Notes under the pieces: model-generated
What the model was told of the DNA's origin: nothing
The model's input: only the letters and a program-made list of their open reading frames with translations
Database searches by the model: none
Source of the DNA: Rhodospirillum centenum SW
GTDB lineage: Bacteria > Pseudomonadota > Alphaproteobacteria > Azospirillales > Azospirillaceae
NCBI RefSeq assembly: GCF_000016185.1
Contig: NC_011420.2
Span: forward strand, 3,387,001-3,451,000
Direction of reading: 5' to 3'
Length of the DNA: 64,000 nt
In this document: positions 29,250-37,909 of the stretch, in pieces
How the letters are laid out: the number at the start of each line of letters is the position of its first letter
Numbering within the stretch: the stretch's first letter is position 1
Program-made: the position numbers and the translations under genes

Positions 29250-29894
29250 CTATTGGCTGGCCCACAGGATGCGGGCCATCCAGGCCACCTCCGTCATCGC
29301 CAGGGTGCGGTCGGGGTGCGCCTTGTTCAGGCTCTGGAGTTCCAGACGGTTGGCGGTCAGCCGCGCGAGCTGCTTCGCCATCACCTCCCCCTCCCGGGTG
29401 CGGACCACCACCCGGTCGCCCCGGCGGACGCTGGCCCCGGGGGAGACGATGATGACATCGCCGTCGCGGTAGAGCGGCTCCATGCTGTCGCCGGAAATCT
29501 CCAGCGCATAGGCGTTGGGGTCGCCCAGGTGCGGAAATTCCAGCTCGTCCCAGCCATTGCCGACGGGATAGCCGGCATCGTCGAAGAAACCGTCGCTGCC
29601 GGCCTGGGCATAACCGATCACCGGTACCCGCTGCACATGGACCGGGGCGGCCTGCCCGACCGGCCCGTCGCCGGCCAGCGCCACCAGATCGGCGAAAGTG
29701 CTGTTCGTCGCCTCCAGGACCTTGGCAAGGCTCTCCGTCGAGGGCCAGCGCAGCTTGCCGTCATGCGTCACCCGCTTGGAGCGGTTGAACGTCGTCGGAT
29801 CGAGTCCGCCCCGTTTGGCCAGACCCGAGGCGGACAGCCCATGGCGAGCGGCAAGGCGGTCGATTGCCCGCCAGATTTCGGCATGCTTGATCAT
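29250..29894 (-). CDS. S24/LexA-like phage-type transcriptional repressor
   Basis: 214 residues. N-terminal helix-turn-helix: IWRAIDRLAARHGLSASG followed by LAKRGGLDPTTFNRSKR. C-terminal S24 autopeptidase domain: ISGDSMEPLYRDGDVIIV with nucleophile Ser137, and GEVMAKQLARL with general-base Lys174. The presumed cleavage region near residues 93-100 (IGYAQAGSDG) gives Ala-Gly at about 98-99. Such proteins are C1-type repressors cleaved during the SOS response. The start at 29894 overlaps a perfect inverted repeat that is likely its operator. It is divergent from the phage head module and probably controls it. Confidence 0.92.
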   Translation of the reverse strand: MIKHAEIWRAIDRLAARHGLSASGLAKRGGLDPTTFNRSKRVTHDGKLRWPSTESLAKVLEATNSTFADLVALAGDGPVGQAAPVHVQRVPVIGYAQAGSDGFFDDAGYPVGNGWDELEFPHLGDPNAYALEISGDSMEPLYRDGDVIIVSPGASVRRGDRVVVRTREGEVMAKQLARLTANRLELQSLNKAHPDRTLAMTEVAWMARILWASQ

Positions 29895-29909
29895 GGGATA
29901 AGTATCCCA
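29894..29909. promoter_or_regulatory. Probable repressor operator (inverted repeat)
   Basis: TGGGATA-AG-TATCCCA: 7-bp arms with a 2-bp spacer, perfect, at the start codon of the S24 repressor gene. Position suggests autorepression. A second, imperfect site was not found with confidence. Confidence 0.6.
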
Positions 29910-29951
29910 CGTCCGGCATGATCCGTCCCTAGGATCATATTCATAATTGGC

Positions 29952-29980
29952 TTGACTTGGGGATTTTGTCCTGAGATACA
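29952..29980 (+). promoter_or_regulatory. Candidate promoter of the phage module
   Basis: TTGACT, a 17-bp spacer and GATACA read rightward about 75 bp before the first phage-module gene, in an AT-richer stretch between the repressor and the module. The -35 is strong, the -10 is weak. Assignment is by inspection only. Confidence 0.4.
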
Positions 29981-30055
29981 GGGGTATCGGCGCCCATCGT
30001 CCGCCCCGGCGCTCCGCGTTCCCCCCATAACCCCCTGATATGCAGCGAGGTTGCC

Positions 30056-30427
30056 ATGCCGCGCGACCATTCCGCGCCGTGCCCCCCCTTTGTCTCCGCC
30101 CTGCCGTCCGAGCCCTTCGCCACGGTGGAGGAGGCATGGTTCTGGTTCGTCCAGTCGCATGAGGCCAGACTGTCCGGCGCCCGCATCAGGGCCGGGCTGG
30201 GCGAGGTCGCCCGCCCCTGCGAGCCGGTCGATGTCGCCCGCGTCGTGGACCGGCTGTACCGGCAGCGCCGGCTGGTGCGCGACCATCTGCACGTCCTGGT
30301 GCATTACGGCCGCCGCCTGCTGGCGCCGGACCCGGCGCGGCGGCACGAACAGCGGGCCGCCACGCTCTGGCACGAGGCGCTGGAGCGGCTGGACCCGGTG
30401 CTGCGTGGCAAGGGGATCGTGCAATGA
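30056..30427 (+). CDS. Phage-module small protein
   Basis: 123 residues: FATVEEAWFWFVQSHEARLSGAR ... VDVARVVDRLYRQRRLVRDHLHVLVHYGRR ... LWHEALERLDPVLRGKGIV. Soluble, helical, with conserved-looking Trp/His residues. From memory, similar proteins sit at the head of alphaproteobacterial podovirus-type modules; no function is known to me. Its stop overlaps the next start by 4 bp (ATGA). First gene of the rightward module. Confidence 0.7.
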   Translation: MPRDHSAPCPPFVSALPSEPFATVEEAWFWFVQSHEARLSGARIRAGLGEVARPCEPVDVARVVDRLYRQRRLVRDHLHVLVHYGRRLLAPDPARRHEQRAATLWHEALERLDPVLRGKGIVQ

Positions 30428-30870
30428 CCCCGACCCTCCTGCCTGTCCCGGCGCTTCCGGCACTGCCGGCTCCCGCCCCCCTCCGTGCCCTCGTCGTCTT
30501 CTGCGACGGGCGGGAGCCGCGCTGGGTGCGGCTGCTGCGGCCCGGCTTCCGGCATGTCTTCGTCGCGCTCTGCGACGGCACGCACTGGATCACCCTGGAC
30601 CCGCTGTCGCCGCGCACGGAGGTGGCGGTGCAGCCGGTGCCGGCGGACTTCGACCTTGCCGGCTGGTTCCGCGAGCACGGCCTGACGGTGCTGGAGGCGA
30701 CGCCCGCCGCGCCCGTGCGTCCGGCCCCGCCCGCCCCCTTCACCTGCGTGGAGGCGGTGAAGCGGGTGCTGGGGCTGCACGCGCCCTGGGTCCTGACCCC
30801 CTGGCAGCTCTACCGCCGGCTTTCCGCGCCGGCCCGCACCGACGGAGGACCGACCGCATGGCCCGCCTGA
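30424..30870 (+). CDS. Phage-module hypothetical protein
   Basis: 148 residues: LVVFCDGREPRWVRLLRPGFRHVFVALCDGTHWITLDPLSPRTEV followed by a C-terminal FTCVEAVKRVLGLHAPWVLTPWQLY. The Cys of FTCVE and the His/Trp elements could suggest a cysteine-peptidase-like or NlpC-like fold, but this is speculation. It is translationally coupled to its neighbours on both sides (4-bp overlap upstream, 13-bp overlap downstream). It occurs in the order small protein, this protein, portal-proximal protein. Confidence 0.7.
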   Translation: MTPTLLPVPALPALPAPAPLRALVVFCDGREPRWVRLLRPGFRHVFVALCDGTHWITLDPLSPRTEVAVQPVPADFDLAGWFREHGLTVLEATPAAPVRPAPPAPFTCVEAVKRVLGLHAPWVLTPWQLYRRLSAPARTDGGPTAWPA

Positions 30871-31133
30871 TCTCCTCGCCCAAGCCGCGCCGGGCGCCGC
30901 TGCCCGCCACCCCGCCGCCGGCCCCGCCAGCCCCGGCCGCGCCGGCGGCGCCCGCTCCCGTCGCCGTTCCGGGGACGACCGCCGCCAGCCCGTCCCCCGA
31001 CCCCGATGTCGAGGCGGAGCGCAGCCTGCTGCACCGCTCCGCCGGCCGGGCGGGCACGGTGCTGACCTCCTGGCGCGGGGTGCTGACCCCCGGCGCCTAT
31101 GCGCCCGTGCGGCGGCGCCTGCTGGGGGAATGA
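30858..31133 (+). CDS. Phage-module Pro/Ala-rich small protein
   Basis: 91 residues. N-terminus MARLISSPKPRRAP, then a Pro/Ala-rich linker, then a conserved-looking C-terminus: GRAGTVLTSWRGVLTPG followed by RRRLLGE. Similar short proteins precede the portal in podovirus-type modules. The start lies inside the preceding gene's 3' end; the stop overlaps the portal start (ATGA). Function unknown. Confidence 0.65.
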   Translation: MARLISSPKPRRAPLPATPPPAPPAPAAPAAPAPVAVPGTTAASPSPDPDVEAERSLLHRSAGRAGTVLTSWRGVLTPGAYAPVRRRLLGE

Positions 31134-32701
31134 GCATGCCGGACGCCCCGACCCCCGCTCCCGTCTCCGGGTCTGCCGCCCCTCCGCCGGACGGGCTGGC
31201 CGCCCTGGTGCTGCGCCGGCACGCCGCCGCCCGCGCCCGCCGCACGGCCTGGGAACCGCTCTGGCAGGACTGCTACGACCATGTGCTGCCGCAGAACGCC
31301 CGCTTCACCCGCGACGCGGGGCCGGGCGAGCGGCGGGGCGAGCTGCTGTTCGACGGCACCGCCGCGGACGCCGCCGACCAGCTTGCCGCCAGCCTGCTGG
31401 CGCAGCTCACCCCGCCCTGGTCGCGCTGGGCCGGGCTGGCCCCCGGTCCCGACCTGTCCGCGGCCGAGCGCGCCCTGGTGGCGCCCCTGCTGGAGCGCGC
31501 CTCAGCCGATCTCCAGGCGCATCTCGACCGCTCCAACTTCGCGGTGGAGGCGCATCAGGCCTTCCTCGACGTGGTGACCGGCGGCACCGGCTGCCTGCTG
31601 GTGGAGGAAGCGCCGCCGGGGGCTCCTTCCGCCCTGCGCTTCACGGCCGTGCCCCTGGCCGACCTGGTGCTGGAAGAGGGGGCGGAGGGGCGGCTGGACA
31701 CGGTGTTCCGCCGCCTGACCCCGACCCTGGCGCAGCTCGCCGCCCGCTTCGGGACGGATGCCCTGCCCGGGGCGCTGCGCCGCCGCGCCGCCGCCGACCC
31801 CGACGCCCGCGCCGCGGTGGTGGAGGCGGTGCTGCCCGACCCCGGCGGCGGCGCCTGCCGCTGGGCCGTGGCGCTGGAGGACGACCCGCCCGTGCTGCTG
31901 GCCGAGGGCCGCTTCGCGGAGCCGCCCTTCATCGCCTTCCGCTGGATGAAGGCGCCGGGCGAGGTCTACGGCCGCAGCCCGGTGATGAAGGCGCTGCCCG
32001 ACATCCGCACCGCCAACAAGGTGGTGGAGCTGGTCCTGAAGAACGCCTCCGTCGCCGTCACCGGCATCTGGCAGGCGGACGATGACGGGGTGCTGAACCC
32101 CGGCACCATCCGGCTGGTGCCGGGCGCCATCATCCCCAAGGCGGTGGGCTCGGCCGGGTTGACCCCGCTGGCCAGCCCCGGCCGCTTCGATGTCTCCCAG
32201 CTCGTGCTGGACGACCTGCGGGCGCACATCCGCCACGCGCTGCTGGCCGACCGGCTGGGGCCCGTGCAGGGGCCGCGCATGACGGCGACGGAGGTGCTGG
32301 AACGCTCGGCCGAGATGGCGCGCATGCTGGGCGCCACCTACGGCCGGCTCCAGTCCGAACTGCTGGTGCCGCTGGTGCGGCGCTGCCTGTCGCTGCTGCG
32401 CCGGCGCGGGGCGGTGCCGGACCTGGCCGCCGACGGGCGGCTGGTCGCGGTGCAGATCCTCTCGCCGCTGGCCCGCGCGCAGCAGCGGCGCGATGCCGAG
32501 GCCGTGCTGCGCTGGCTGGAGAGCGTCACCGGCCTGGGGGACGCGGCGATGCGGGCCGTGGACCTGGAAGCCTGTGCCCGCTTCCTGGCCGATGCCGCCG
32601 GCGTGCCCGCCGCCCTGCTGACCCCGCCCGCCATCCCGCCCCTGTCGCCGCCCGCCGCATTCCCGCCCGCCGGAGACCGGCCCGCCGGAGACCTGCCATG
32701 A
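31130..32701 (+). CDS. Podovirus-type head-to-tail connector (portal) protein
   Basis: 523 residues, matching the length of podoviral head-tail connector/portal proteins that form the dodecameric DNA-translocating ring at one capsid vertex. Seen: WQDCYDHVLPQNARF, GELLFDGTAADAADQLAASL, LTPPWSRWAGLAPG, FAVEAHQAFLDVVTGGTGCL, RWMKAPGEVYGRSPVMKALPD, and ATEVLERSAEMARMLGATYGRLQSE, which are the recognisable lines of this family. The C-terminal 25 residues are Pro-rich. It is coupled to genes on both sides by ATGA overlaps. Confidence 0.9.
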   Translation: MSMPDAPTPAPVSGSAAPPPDGLAALVLRRHAAARARRTAWEPLWQDCYDHVLPQNARFTRDAGPGERRGELLFDGTAADAADQLAASLLAQLTPPWSRWAGLAPGPDLSAAERALVAPLLERASADLQAHLDRSNFAVEAHQAFLDVVTGGTGCLLVEEAPPGAPSALRFTAVPLADLVLEEGAEGRLDTVFRRLTPTLAQLAARFGTDALPGALRRRAAADPDARAAVVEAVLPDPGGGACRWAVALEDDPPVLLAEGRFAEPPFIAFRWMKAPGEVYGRSPVMKALPDIRTANKVVELVLKNASVAVTGIWQADDDGVLNPGTIRLVPGAIIPKAVGSAGLTPLASPGRFDVSQLVLDDLRAHIRHALLADRLGPVQGPRMTATEVLERSAEMARMLGATYGRLQSELLVPLVRRCLSLLRRRGAVPDLAADGRLVAVQILSPLARAQQRRDAEAVLRWLESVTGLGDAAMRAVDLEACARFLADAAGVPAALLTPPAIPPLSPPAAFPPAGDRPAGDLP

Positions 32702-32988
32702 CCGCCGACGCCACGGTTGACTTCCCCGACCCGTCCCCCGGCTGGCCCTGGCCGGTACTGCCCGCCGCCACGCCGCCGGTGGAGAGCCTGGAGCTGGCCC
32801 GCGCCTGCGCCCGGCTGTTCGCCGGCGCGGACGGCCAGCGCCTGCTGGCGCATCTGCGCCGCCTGACCCTCGGCCGCGCGCTCGGGCCGGAGGCGGGCGA
32901 CGCCGCCCTGCGCCATCTGGAGGGCCAGCGCGCCCTGGTGCTGCATCTGGAGACCCTTGCCGCCCGCGGCCGCACGGCCCCGGCCTGA
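32698..32988 (+). CDS. Bbp19-like phage protein
   Basis: 96 residues: ELARACARLFAGADGQRLLAHLRRLTLGRALG ... ALRHLEGQRALVLHLETLAARG. The pattern of a short helical domain with GxDGxxLLxxLR and EGQRxLxxxLxxL resembles the Bbp19 family found between portal and scaffold genes in BPP-1-like podoviruses (recognised from pattern, not from a search). Its start overlaps the portal stop. Confidence 0.75.
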   Translation: MTADATVDFPDPSPGWPWPVLPAATPPVESLELARACARLFAGADGQRLLAHLRRLTLGRALGPEAGDAALRHLEGQRALVLHLETLAARGRTAPA

Positions 32989-33017
32989 CCCGTCCCTGTC
33001 CCGCTGGAGACCCCGCC

Positions 33018-33743
33018 ATGACCGAGACCGCCGCCCCGTCCGCTCACGCCCCGTCCGTTTCCGTCCCTCCCGCCGCTGCGGAGGCGCCGTCCGCCGCCCG
33101 GCCGCCGCATGTCCCGGAGAAGTTCTGGGACGCCCGTGCCGGTGCCGTCCGGCTGGAGGCGCTGCTGAAGTCCTATCTGGAGCTGGAGAAGCGCCTGGGC
33201 GCCGCCTCTCCGCCGGTTGCCCCGCCCGCGGCTGCCCGGCTGCCGGAGACGGCGGAGGGCTACTGCATCGCCTGCGACCACGGCCTGTTCGGCCCGGACC
33301 CGGAGATCAACGCCCGCCTGCACGCCGCCGGCTTCACGCCCGACCAGGCGCAGCTTCTCTACGATCTGGCGGCGGAACGGCTGGTGCCGCTCTTGGGGGA
33401 GATGGCGGCCGAGTTCCAGGCCGAGCGCGAGCTGGACCGGCTGGTCGCCCGCTTCGGCGGGCCGGAGGGCTGGGCCGCCGTGTCGCAGCAGATCCTGGCC
33501 TGGGCCGGGCGCAACCTGCCGGCCCCGGTCGTCGCCGCCCTGGCCGGCACGGCGGACGGGGTGCTGGCGCTGCACCGGATGATGACGGGGGCGGAGCCCG
33601 CGGCCCTGCCCGGCGGTGGGACCGGCGCGGGCGACGCGGCCGACCTGCACCGCATGGTCGGCGATCCGCGCTACTGGCGCGACCGCGACCCCGGCTTCAT
33701 CGCCCAGGTGACGGAGGGCTTCCGCCGCGCCTACGGGAGCTGA
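33018..33743 (+). CDS. Phage capsid scaffold/assembly-like protein
   Basis: 241 residues, last gene of the module. An acidic/Ala-Pro-rich N-terminus is followed by HVPEKFWDARAGAVRLEALL and KSYLELEKRLG, typical of podoviral scaffold proteins; then AEGYCIACDHGLFGPDPEIN, GFTPDQAQLLYDLAAERLVPLL, and a C-terminal DLHRMVGDPRYWRDRDPGFI with a helix GFRRAYG. Such proteins guide procapsid assembly and are removed later. The major capsid gene that should follow is absent; the next gene is on the other strand. Confidence 0.8.
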   Translation: MTETAAPSAHAPSVSVPPAAAEAPSAARPPHVPEKFWDARAGAVRLEALLKSYLELEKRLGAASPPVAPPAAARLPETAEGYCIACDHGLFGPDPEINARLHAAGFTPDQAQLLYDLAAERLVPLLGEMAAEFQAERELDRLVARFGGPEGWAAVSQQILAWAGRNLPAPVVAALAGTADGVLALHRMMTGAEPAALPGGGTGAGDAADLHRMVGDPRYWRDRDPGFIAQVTEGFRRAYGS

Positions 33744-33776
33744 TGCCCCGTTCCGGTCCGTCCCGCCCGCCGCCGG

Positions 33777-34544
33777 TCAGTCGCGCAGCCACTGGCGGGC
33801 GGCGGCGGCCACCTTTTCCGTATAGTCGGGGCGGTCGGGGCCGGCCAGCGGCAGGCGCCAGTCGGCGGCGATGGCGCGCAGGGCGATGGCCCCCTTCGGC
33901 TCCTCCAGCGACTGGCCCAGGGTCCGGGCGCGGCGGGCCAGCTCCATCTCCTGGCCCCAGAAATAGACGCCCGCGGCGCCGGTGTTCTCGACCATGCGGC
34001 GCACCTCCTCCTCCCGGCCGGGGCCGTTCAGGGGGCGCCAGATGTCGGGCATCAGGAAGTCGGCGGCACCGCGCCAGGTCAGCGCATCGCCCTCCACCAC
34101 CGTCAGCTTCGCCGCGGCGTCCGGCGGAAGCTGGCGGAACACGCCGATCTCCCGCTCCAGCGCGATCACCGCCGGGTCGCGCTCGACGACGGTGACGCGC
34201 GCGACCCGCGGGTTCAGGGCGGTGTTGGCGGCGGCCCAGCCCATGCCCAGCCCCATCACCACCGTATGGCCGCAGGCGGCGGCGATGCCGATCTCCTGGC
34301 TTTCCAGCTCCATCGGCGTGATCGACATCCAGGAGCGCGGGCCGTCCGGCTCCAGCCGGACCAGGGCGGCCAGCCCTTCCACCAGCCACAGGCCGCTCCA
34401 GTAGCCCCGGCTCAGCACCATGCCGCCGCGCTGCACGACCCAGCCGTCGCCCTGCATCGGCGGATAGTCCGGCACGAACAGCGGCGTGTGGAAGGACGGG
34501 GCCAGGCCCAGGCCCGGGATGGCGGCGGTGGAACTGTCGGACAT
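33777..34544 (-). CDS. Class I methyltransferase-like (spermidine-synthase-like) protein
   Basis: 255 residues. The Rossmann core VVMGLGMGWAAANTAL (motif I), VTVVERDPAVIALEREIG (acidic residue at the end of beta 2) and LTVVEGDALTWRG give an AdoMet- or dcAdoMet-binding pattern seen in spermidine-synthase-like proteins. The N-terminal part (SRGYWSGLWLVEGLAALVRLE, SWMSITPMELESQEIG) is typical of a small uncharacterised family. The substrate is unknown. It converges with the phage module, marking its right edge. Confidence 0.75.
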   Translation of the reverse strand: MSDSSTAAIPGLGLAPSFHTPLFVPDYPPMQGDGWVVQRGGMVLSRGYWSGLWLVEGLAALVRLEPDGPRSWMSITPMELESQEIGIAAACGHTVVMGLGMGWAAANTALNPRVARVTVVERDPAVIALEREIGVFRQLPPDAAAKLTVVEGDALTWRGAADFLMPDIWRPLNGPGREEEVRRMVENTGAAGVYFWGQEMELARRARTLGQSLEEPKGAIALRAIAADWRLPLAGPDRPDYTEKVAAAARQWLRD

Positions 34545-34627
34545 GGGACCCCCTTGCGGTGGACAGGAGTGTCCCGGTGCCGGGCGCGCTTGTCCAGCGC
34601 CGCCCTTCTGCGCCCCCGCCGGTCCGG

Positions 34628-35083
34628 CTACTTCTTGTCCGGGTGGGCGGCGCGGTAGACGCGGACCTGCTCGTTGAAGGCGGCGGCATAGCCCTCGATC
34701 CGGGCCTGCATCTGCCCGATCAGCGACTCCAGCGCCATGTATTCCATCACCGTCAGCCGGGGATAGGCCTCCCGCTGGGCGGTGGCGACGCAGGCCTGGA
34801 AGCCTTGCGCCTCGGTCACGAAGGTCTTGATGGCGGCCTGCGCCGCCTGCATCTCCGCCTCGGTCGCCTTGGCGCCCAGCGGCGGGCGGGCCGGGTCCTT
34901 CGGCCGGTTGCAGCTGATCGTCGGCGCCGGGGCGGCGGAGGCGGGCTGGGCGGCGGCGCGGCGCGCGATCTCCTCCAGCGACAAGGGATTGCCGCCCGTG
35001 TCGGCCTGGGCGGCGGCATCGAAGGACGTGGCGGCGACGAGCAGCGCGGCGGCGGCAGTGACGATGGACAGCGACGGACGCAC
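34628..35083 (-). CDS. Secreted hypothetical protein
   Basis: 151 residues. Signal peptide SLSIVTAAAALLVAATSFDAAAQA; mature part has a conserved-looking SCNRPKDPARPPLGAKAT then a long helical region with two further cysteine-free helices and FQACVATAQREAY, then a C-terminal helix. Two cysteines may form a disulphide. No family recognised. It lies 83 bp upstream of the methyltransferase-like gene, same strand, and is divergent from murI. Confidence 0.75.
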   Translation of the reverse strand: MRPSLSIVTAAAALLVAATSFDAAAQADTGGNPLSLEEIARRAAAQPASAAPAPTISCNRPKDPARPPLGAKATEAEMQAAQAAIKTFVTEAQGFQACVATAQREAYPRLTVMEYMALESLIGQMQARIEGYAAAFNEQVRVYRAAHPDKK

Positions 35084-35275
35084 GGAATGAACCCCCCGGG
35101 GACGGTGACGGCGCCGAGTTAGGCACAGCCCCCGCCGTTAGGCAAGGTCACGTCAAAGGCCCTTACCTTGCCGGAATGTCGTGCTAAACGGACGCGACGG
35201 AGGCACGGGTGTTCCGGGCGGGCGGCCCTGCGGGCGCTGCCGCGGCGGAACAGCGTCCGGAACGGGAGTCCGGGA

Positions 35276-36118
35276 ATGATCGGCGTCTTCGATTCGGGGC
35301 ATGGCGGGCTGACGGTGCTGCGGGCCCTGGTGGACGCGCTGCCGGGGCGCAGCTTCGTCTATCTGGGCGACCATGCCCATGCGCCTTACGGCAACCGCAC
35401 GCCGGAGGAGATCTATGGCCTGACCGTGGCGGCGGTGGAGCGGCTGTTCGCGCAGGGCTGCCGGCTGGTCGTGCTGGCCTGCAACACGGCCTCGGCCCTG
35501 GCGCTGCGGCGGTTGCAGCAGACCTGGCTGCCCTGCCACCATCCCGACCGGCGCGTGCTGGGCGTGCTGGTGCCGATGGTGGAGGCGATCACCGGCGTGC
35601 CCTGGATGGCCGACATTCCCGCCGGCCGCCATGCCGGCGAACCGCGCAGCGTCGCCATCTTCGCCACCCGCCGCACGGTGCAGAGCCAGGCCTATCCGCG
35701 GGAGATCGGCAAGCGCGCGCCGGAGGTGGAGGTGGTGCAGCAGGCCTGCCCGGACCTTGCGCGGCTGATCGAGGAGGACGCGCCGGAGGCGGAGATCCGC
35801 CGCGCCGTCCGCCGCTATACCGCCTCGCTGATGGACAAGCTGGAGCATGGCACGCCCAGCGCCGTCATGCTGGGCTGCACCCATTATCCGCTGGTGGCGG
35901 GGGAGTTCGCCGCCGCCCTGCCGGCCGGGGTGGACGTGCTGGACCAGCCGGCGCTGTGCGCCCGCAGCCTGGTCCATTATCTGGCCCGGCATCCGGAATT
36001 CGACGATGACGGCGGCGCCCCCGTCACCTTCCTGACGACGGGCGACGCGGCGAAGGTGACGCGGCTGGCGACCCGCTTCTTCGGCCGCCCCGCCCCCTTC
36101 GCCCGTTCCATCCCCTGA
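35276..36118 (+). CDS. murI: Glutamate racemase
   Basis: 280 residues; supplies D-glutamate for peptidoglycan. FDSGHGGLTVLRAL is the N-terminal substrate loop, and the two catalytic cysteines are Cys69 in LACNTASA and Cys201 in LGCTHYPLV. Asp/Glu-racemase fold throughout. Some family members act on aspartate, but GCTHYPL with FDSGxGG favours glutamate. The start at 35276 follows GGGAGTCCGGGA. It converges with the GH13 gene with 6 bp between the stops. Confidence 0.93.
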   Translation: MIGVFDSGHGGLTVLRALVDALPGRSFVYLGDHAHAPYGNRTPEEIYGLTVAAVERLFAQGCRLVVLACNTASALALRRLQQTWLPCHHPDRRVLGVLVPMVEAITGVPWMADIPAGRHAGEPRSVAIFATRRTVQSQAYPREIGKRAPEVEVVQQACPDLARLIEEDAPEAEIRRAVRRYTASLMDKLEHGTPSAVMLGCTHYPLVAGEFAAALPAGVDVLDQPALCARSLVHYLARHPEFDDDGGAPVTFLTTGDAAKVTRLATRFFGRPAPFARSIP

Positions 36119-36124
36119 CGGGGC

Positions 36125-37783
36125 TCAGCACCGGCCCAGGAAGACCCCCAGCGGCGGTAGCCGCAGCGTCGTCCCGTCCAGCCGCGGCTCCGGCGCGTCC
36201 GGCGGACGGGGCACGGGCAGCGGCACCGGCGGGGCGTCGGGCAGTTCGTAGGCGGCTTCCGCCGTGCCGAAGTTGAAGACGCAGAGCAGATGCTCGCCGC
36301 CGCCGTCGCGGGCGAAGGCCAGCACCGGGCCGTCCTCGTCCACGAGACTCGGCCGCCCCGTGCGCAGGGCCGGACTGTCCCGGCGCAGGGCCAGCGCCGC
36401 CCGCCAGATCGCCAGGGTCGAGCCCGGCCGCCGTTCCTGCACCGCCACGGCGCGCTCCAGATGCTCCGCCGGCAGCGGCAGCCAGGGCGCCGCCCCGTCC
36501 GGGCAGAAACCGCCGTTGGGGGCAGCCGCCGTCCAGGGCAGGGGGGTACGGCTGCCGTCGCGCCCGGCGAATTCCGGCCAGTGGTTGATGCCGAAGGGAT
36601 CGCGCAGATCCTCGAACGCCAGTTCCGCCTGCGGCAGGCCCAGCTCGTCGCCCTGGTAGACGCAGACGGTGCCCGGCAGGCAGGCCAGCAGCACGGCCAG
36701 CAGCGCCTCGAACCGGGCCGGGTCGGCGCCGTCCGGGCGCCAGCGGCTGGCGGCCCGGGCGACGTCGTGGTTGGAGAAGCTCCAGCAGGTGTTGCCGTGG
36801 TCGTCCGCCGCCATCAGGGCGTGGCGGAACACGGCGGGGGTGAAGGGCTGCTTCGGCAGGTCCAGCGTGTAGGCCGTGTGCAGCCCGCCCGGCCGGGTAT
36901 GGAGCGCGATGCGCCCGGCCGCGCCGCGCTGGCTGCTCAGCTCGCCCAGCAGGACGCGGCCGGGAAACCCGTCCACCGTCCGGCGCAGCCGCTCCAGCAC
37001 GGGGCGGATGTCGGCATGCATCATGTCGTGGGCATGCACCTGCATCCCGAACAGCTTGGCCGGAAACGCGCGCGGGGCGGGATCGGCGGGCGGGTTCGGG
37101 CGCAGGGCCGGGTCGCGCATGAGGAAGTCCACCGCGTCCACCCGGAAACCGTCGATGCCGCGGGCCAGCCAGAAGCGCGCCACCTCCATCATGGCGTCCA
37201 GGCAGGCCGGACTGCGGTAGTTCAGGGTCGGCTGCTGCGGCAGGAAATGGTGCAGATAGAACTGCCGCCGTCGCGGCTCCCAGGTCCAGGCCGGGCCGCC
37301 GAAGACGGAGAGCCAGTTGTTCGGGGCCGTGCCGTCCGGGGCGGGATCGGCCCAGACATACCAGTCGGCGGTGTCGGCGCTGCGGGAGCGCCGGCTCTGC
37401 TCGAACCAGGGATGGCGCACGCTGGTGTGGCCCAGCACCAGGTCCAGCAGCACCTTCAGGCCCAGCCGGTGGGCCTTCTCCACCACCCGGTCGAACAGGG
37501 CGAGGTCGCCCATGCGGGGATCGACGGCGCAGTGGTCGGAGACATCGTAGCCGAAGTCCGCCAGCGGCGAGGCATAGAAGGGCGACAGCCAGAGGCCGTC
37601 CACGCCCAGGGCGGCGACATGGTCCAGACCGTCCAGCACGCCGGTCAGGTCGCCCCGGCCATCCCCGTTCCCGTCGCGGAAGGACAGCGGATAGATCTGG
37701 TACAGCGCGGCCCCGTCCAGCCAGTGCCGTCCGCCACCGCTGCTGCTGTCGTCGCTGCTGCTGCCGTTGCTGCCACCCGCCAT
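36125..37783 (-). CDS. GH13 alpha-glucosidase/alpha-amylase family enzyme
   Basis: 552 residues. Conserved GH13 regions: GVDGLWLSPFYASPLADFGYD, LLDLVLGHTSVRHPWF (region I; the usual Asn before His is Gly), GIDGFRVDAVDF with nucleophile Asp216, VLLGELSS with acid/base Glu281, and SFSNHDVARA with Asp340. Insertion pattern and NWLSVFGGPAW resemble oligo-1,6-glucosidase/alpha-glucosidase. No signal peptide, so cytoplasmic. The N-terminal 18 residues are a Gly/Ser/Asp run encoded by repetitive DNA at 37735-37780. No maltose transporter genes nearby. Confidence 0.93.
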   Translation of the reverse strand: MAGGSNGSSSDDSSSGGGRHWLDGAALYQIYPLSFRDGNGDGRGDLTGVLDGLDHVAALGVDGLWLSPFYASPLADFGYDVSDHCAVDPRMGDLALFDRVVEKAHRLGLKVLLDLVLGHTSVRHPWFEQSRRSRSADTADWYVWADPAPDGTAPNNWLSVFGGPAWTWEPRRRQFYLHHFLPQQPTLNYRSPACLDAMMEVARFWLARGIDGFRVDAVDFLMRDPALRPNPPADPAPRAFPAKLFGMQVHAHDMMHADIRPVLERLRRTVDGFPGRVLLGELSSQRGAAGRIALHTRPGGLHTAYTLDLPKQPFTPAVFRHALMAADDHGNTCWSFSNHDVARAASRWRPDGADPARFEALLAVLLACLPGTVCVYQGDELGLPQAELAFEDLRDPFGINHWPEFAGRDGSRTPLPWTAAAPNGGFCPDGAAPWLPLPAEHLERAVAVQERRPGSTLAIWRAALALRRDSPALRTGRPSLVDEDGPVLAFARDGGGEHLLCVFNFGTAEAAYELPDAPPVPLPVPRPPDAPEPRLDGTTLRLPPLGVFLGRC

Positions 37784-37909
37784 GATCCGCCCCGTCCGCC
37801 GTACCTCTTCCGCAGGCGGGTTCTACGCCGGATGGCGGTCCCCCCCAAGGGTCGAAAGGCGGCGGTCGCCGTTCCGGGGCGTTGCGGGCTGGCGGGGCAG
37901 GAGCGGAGG

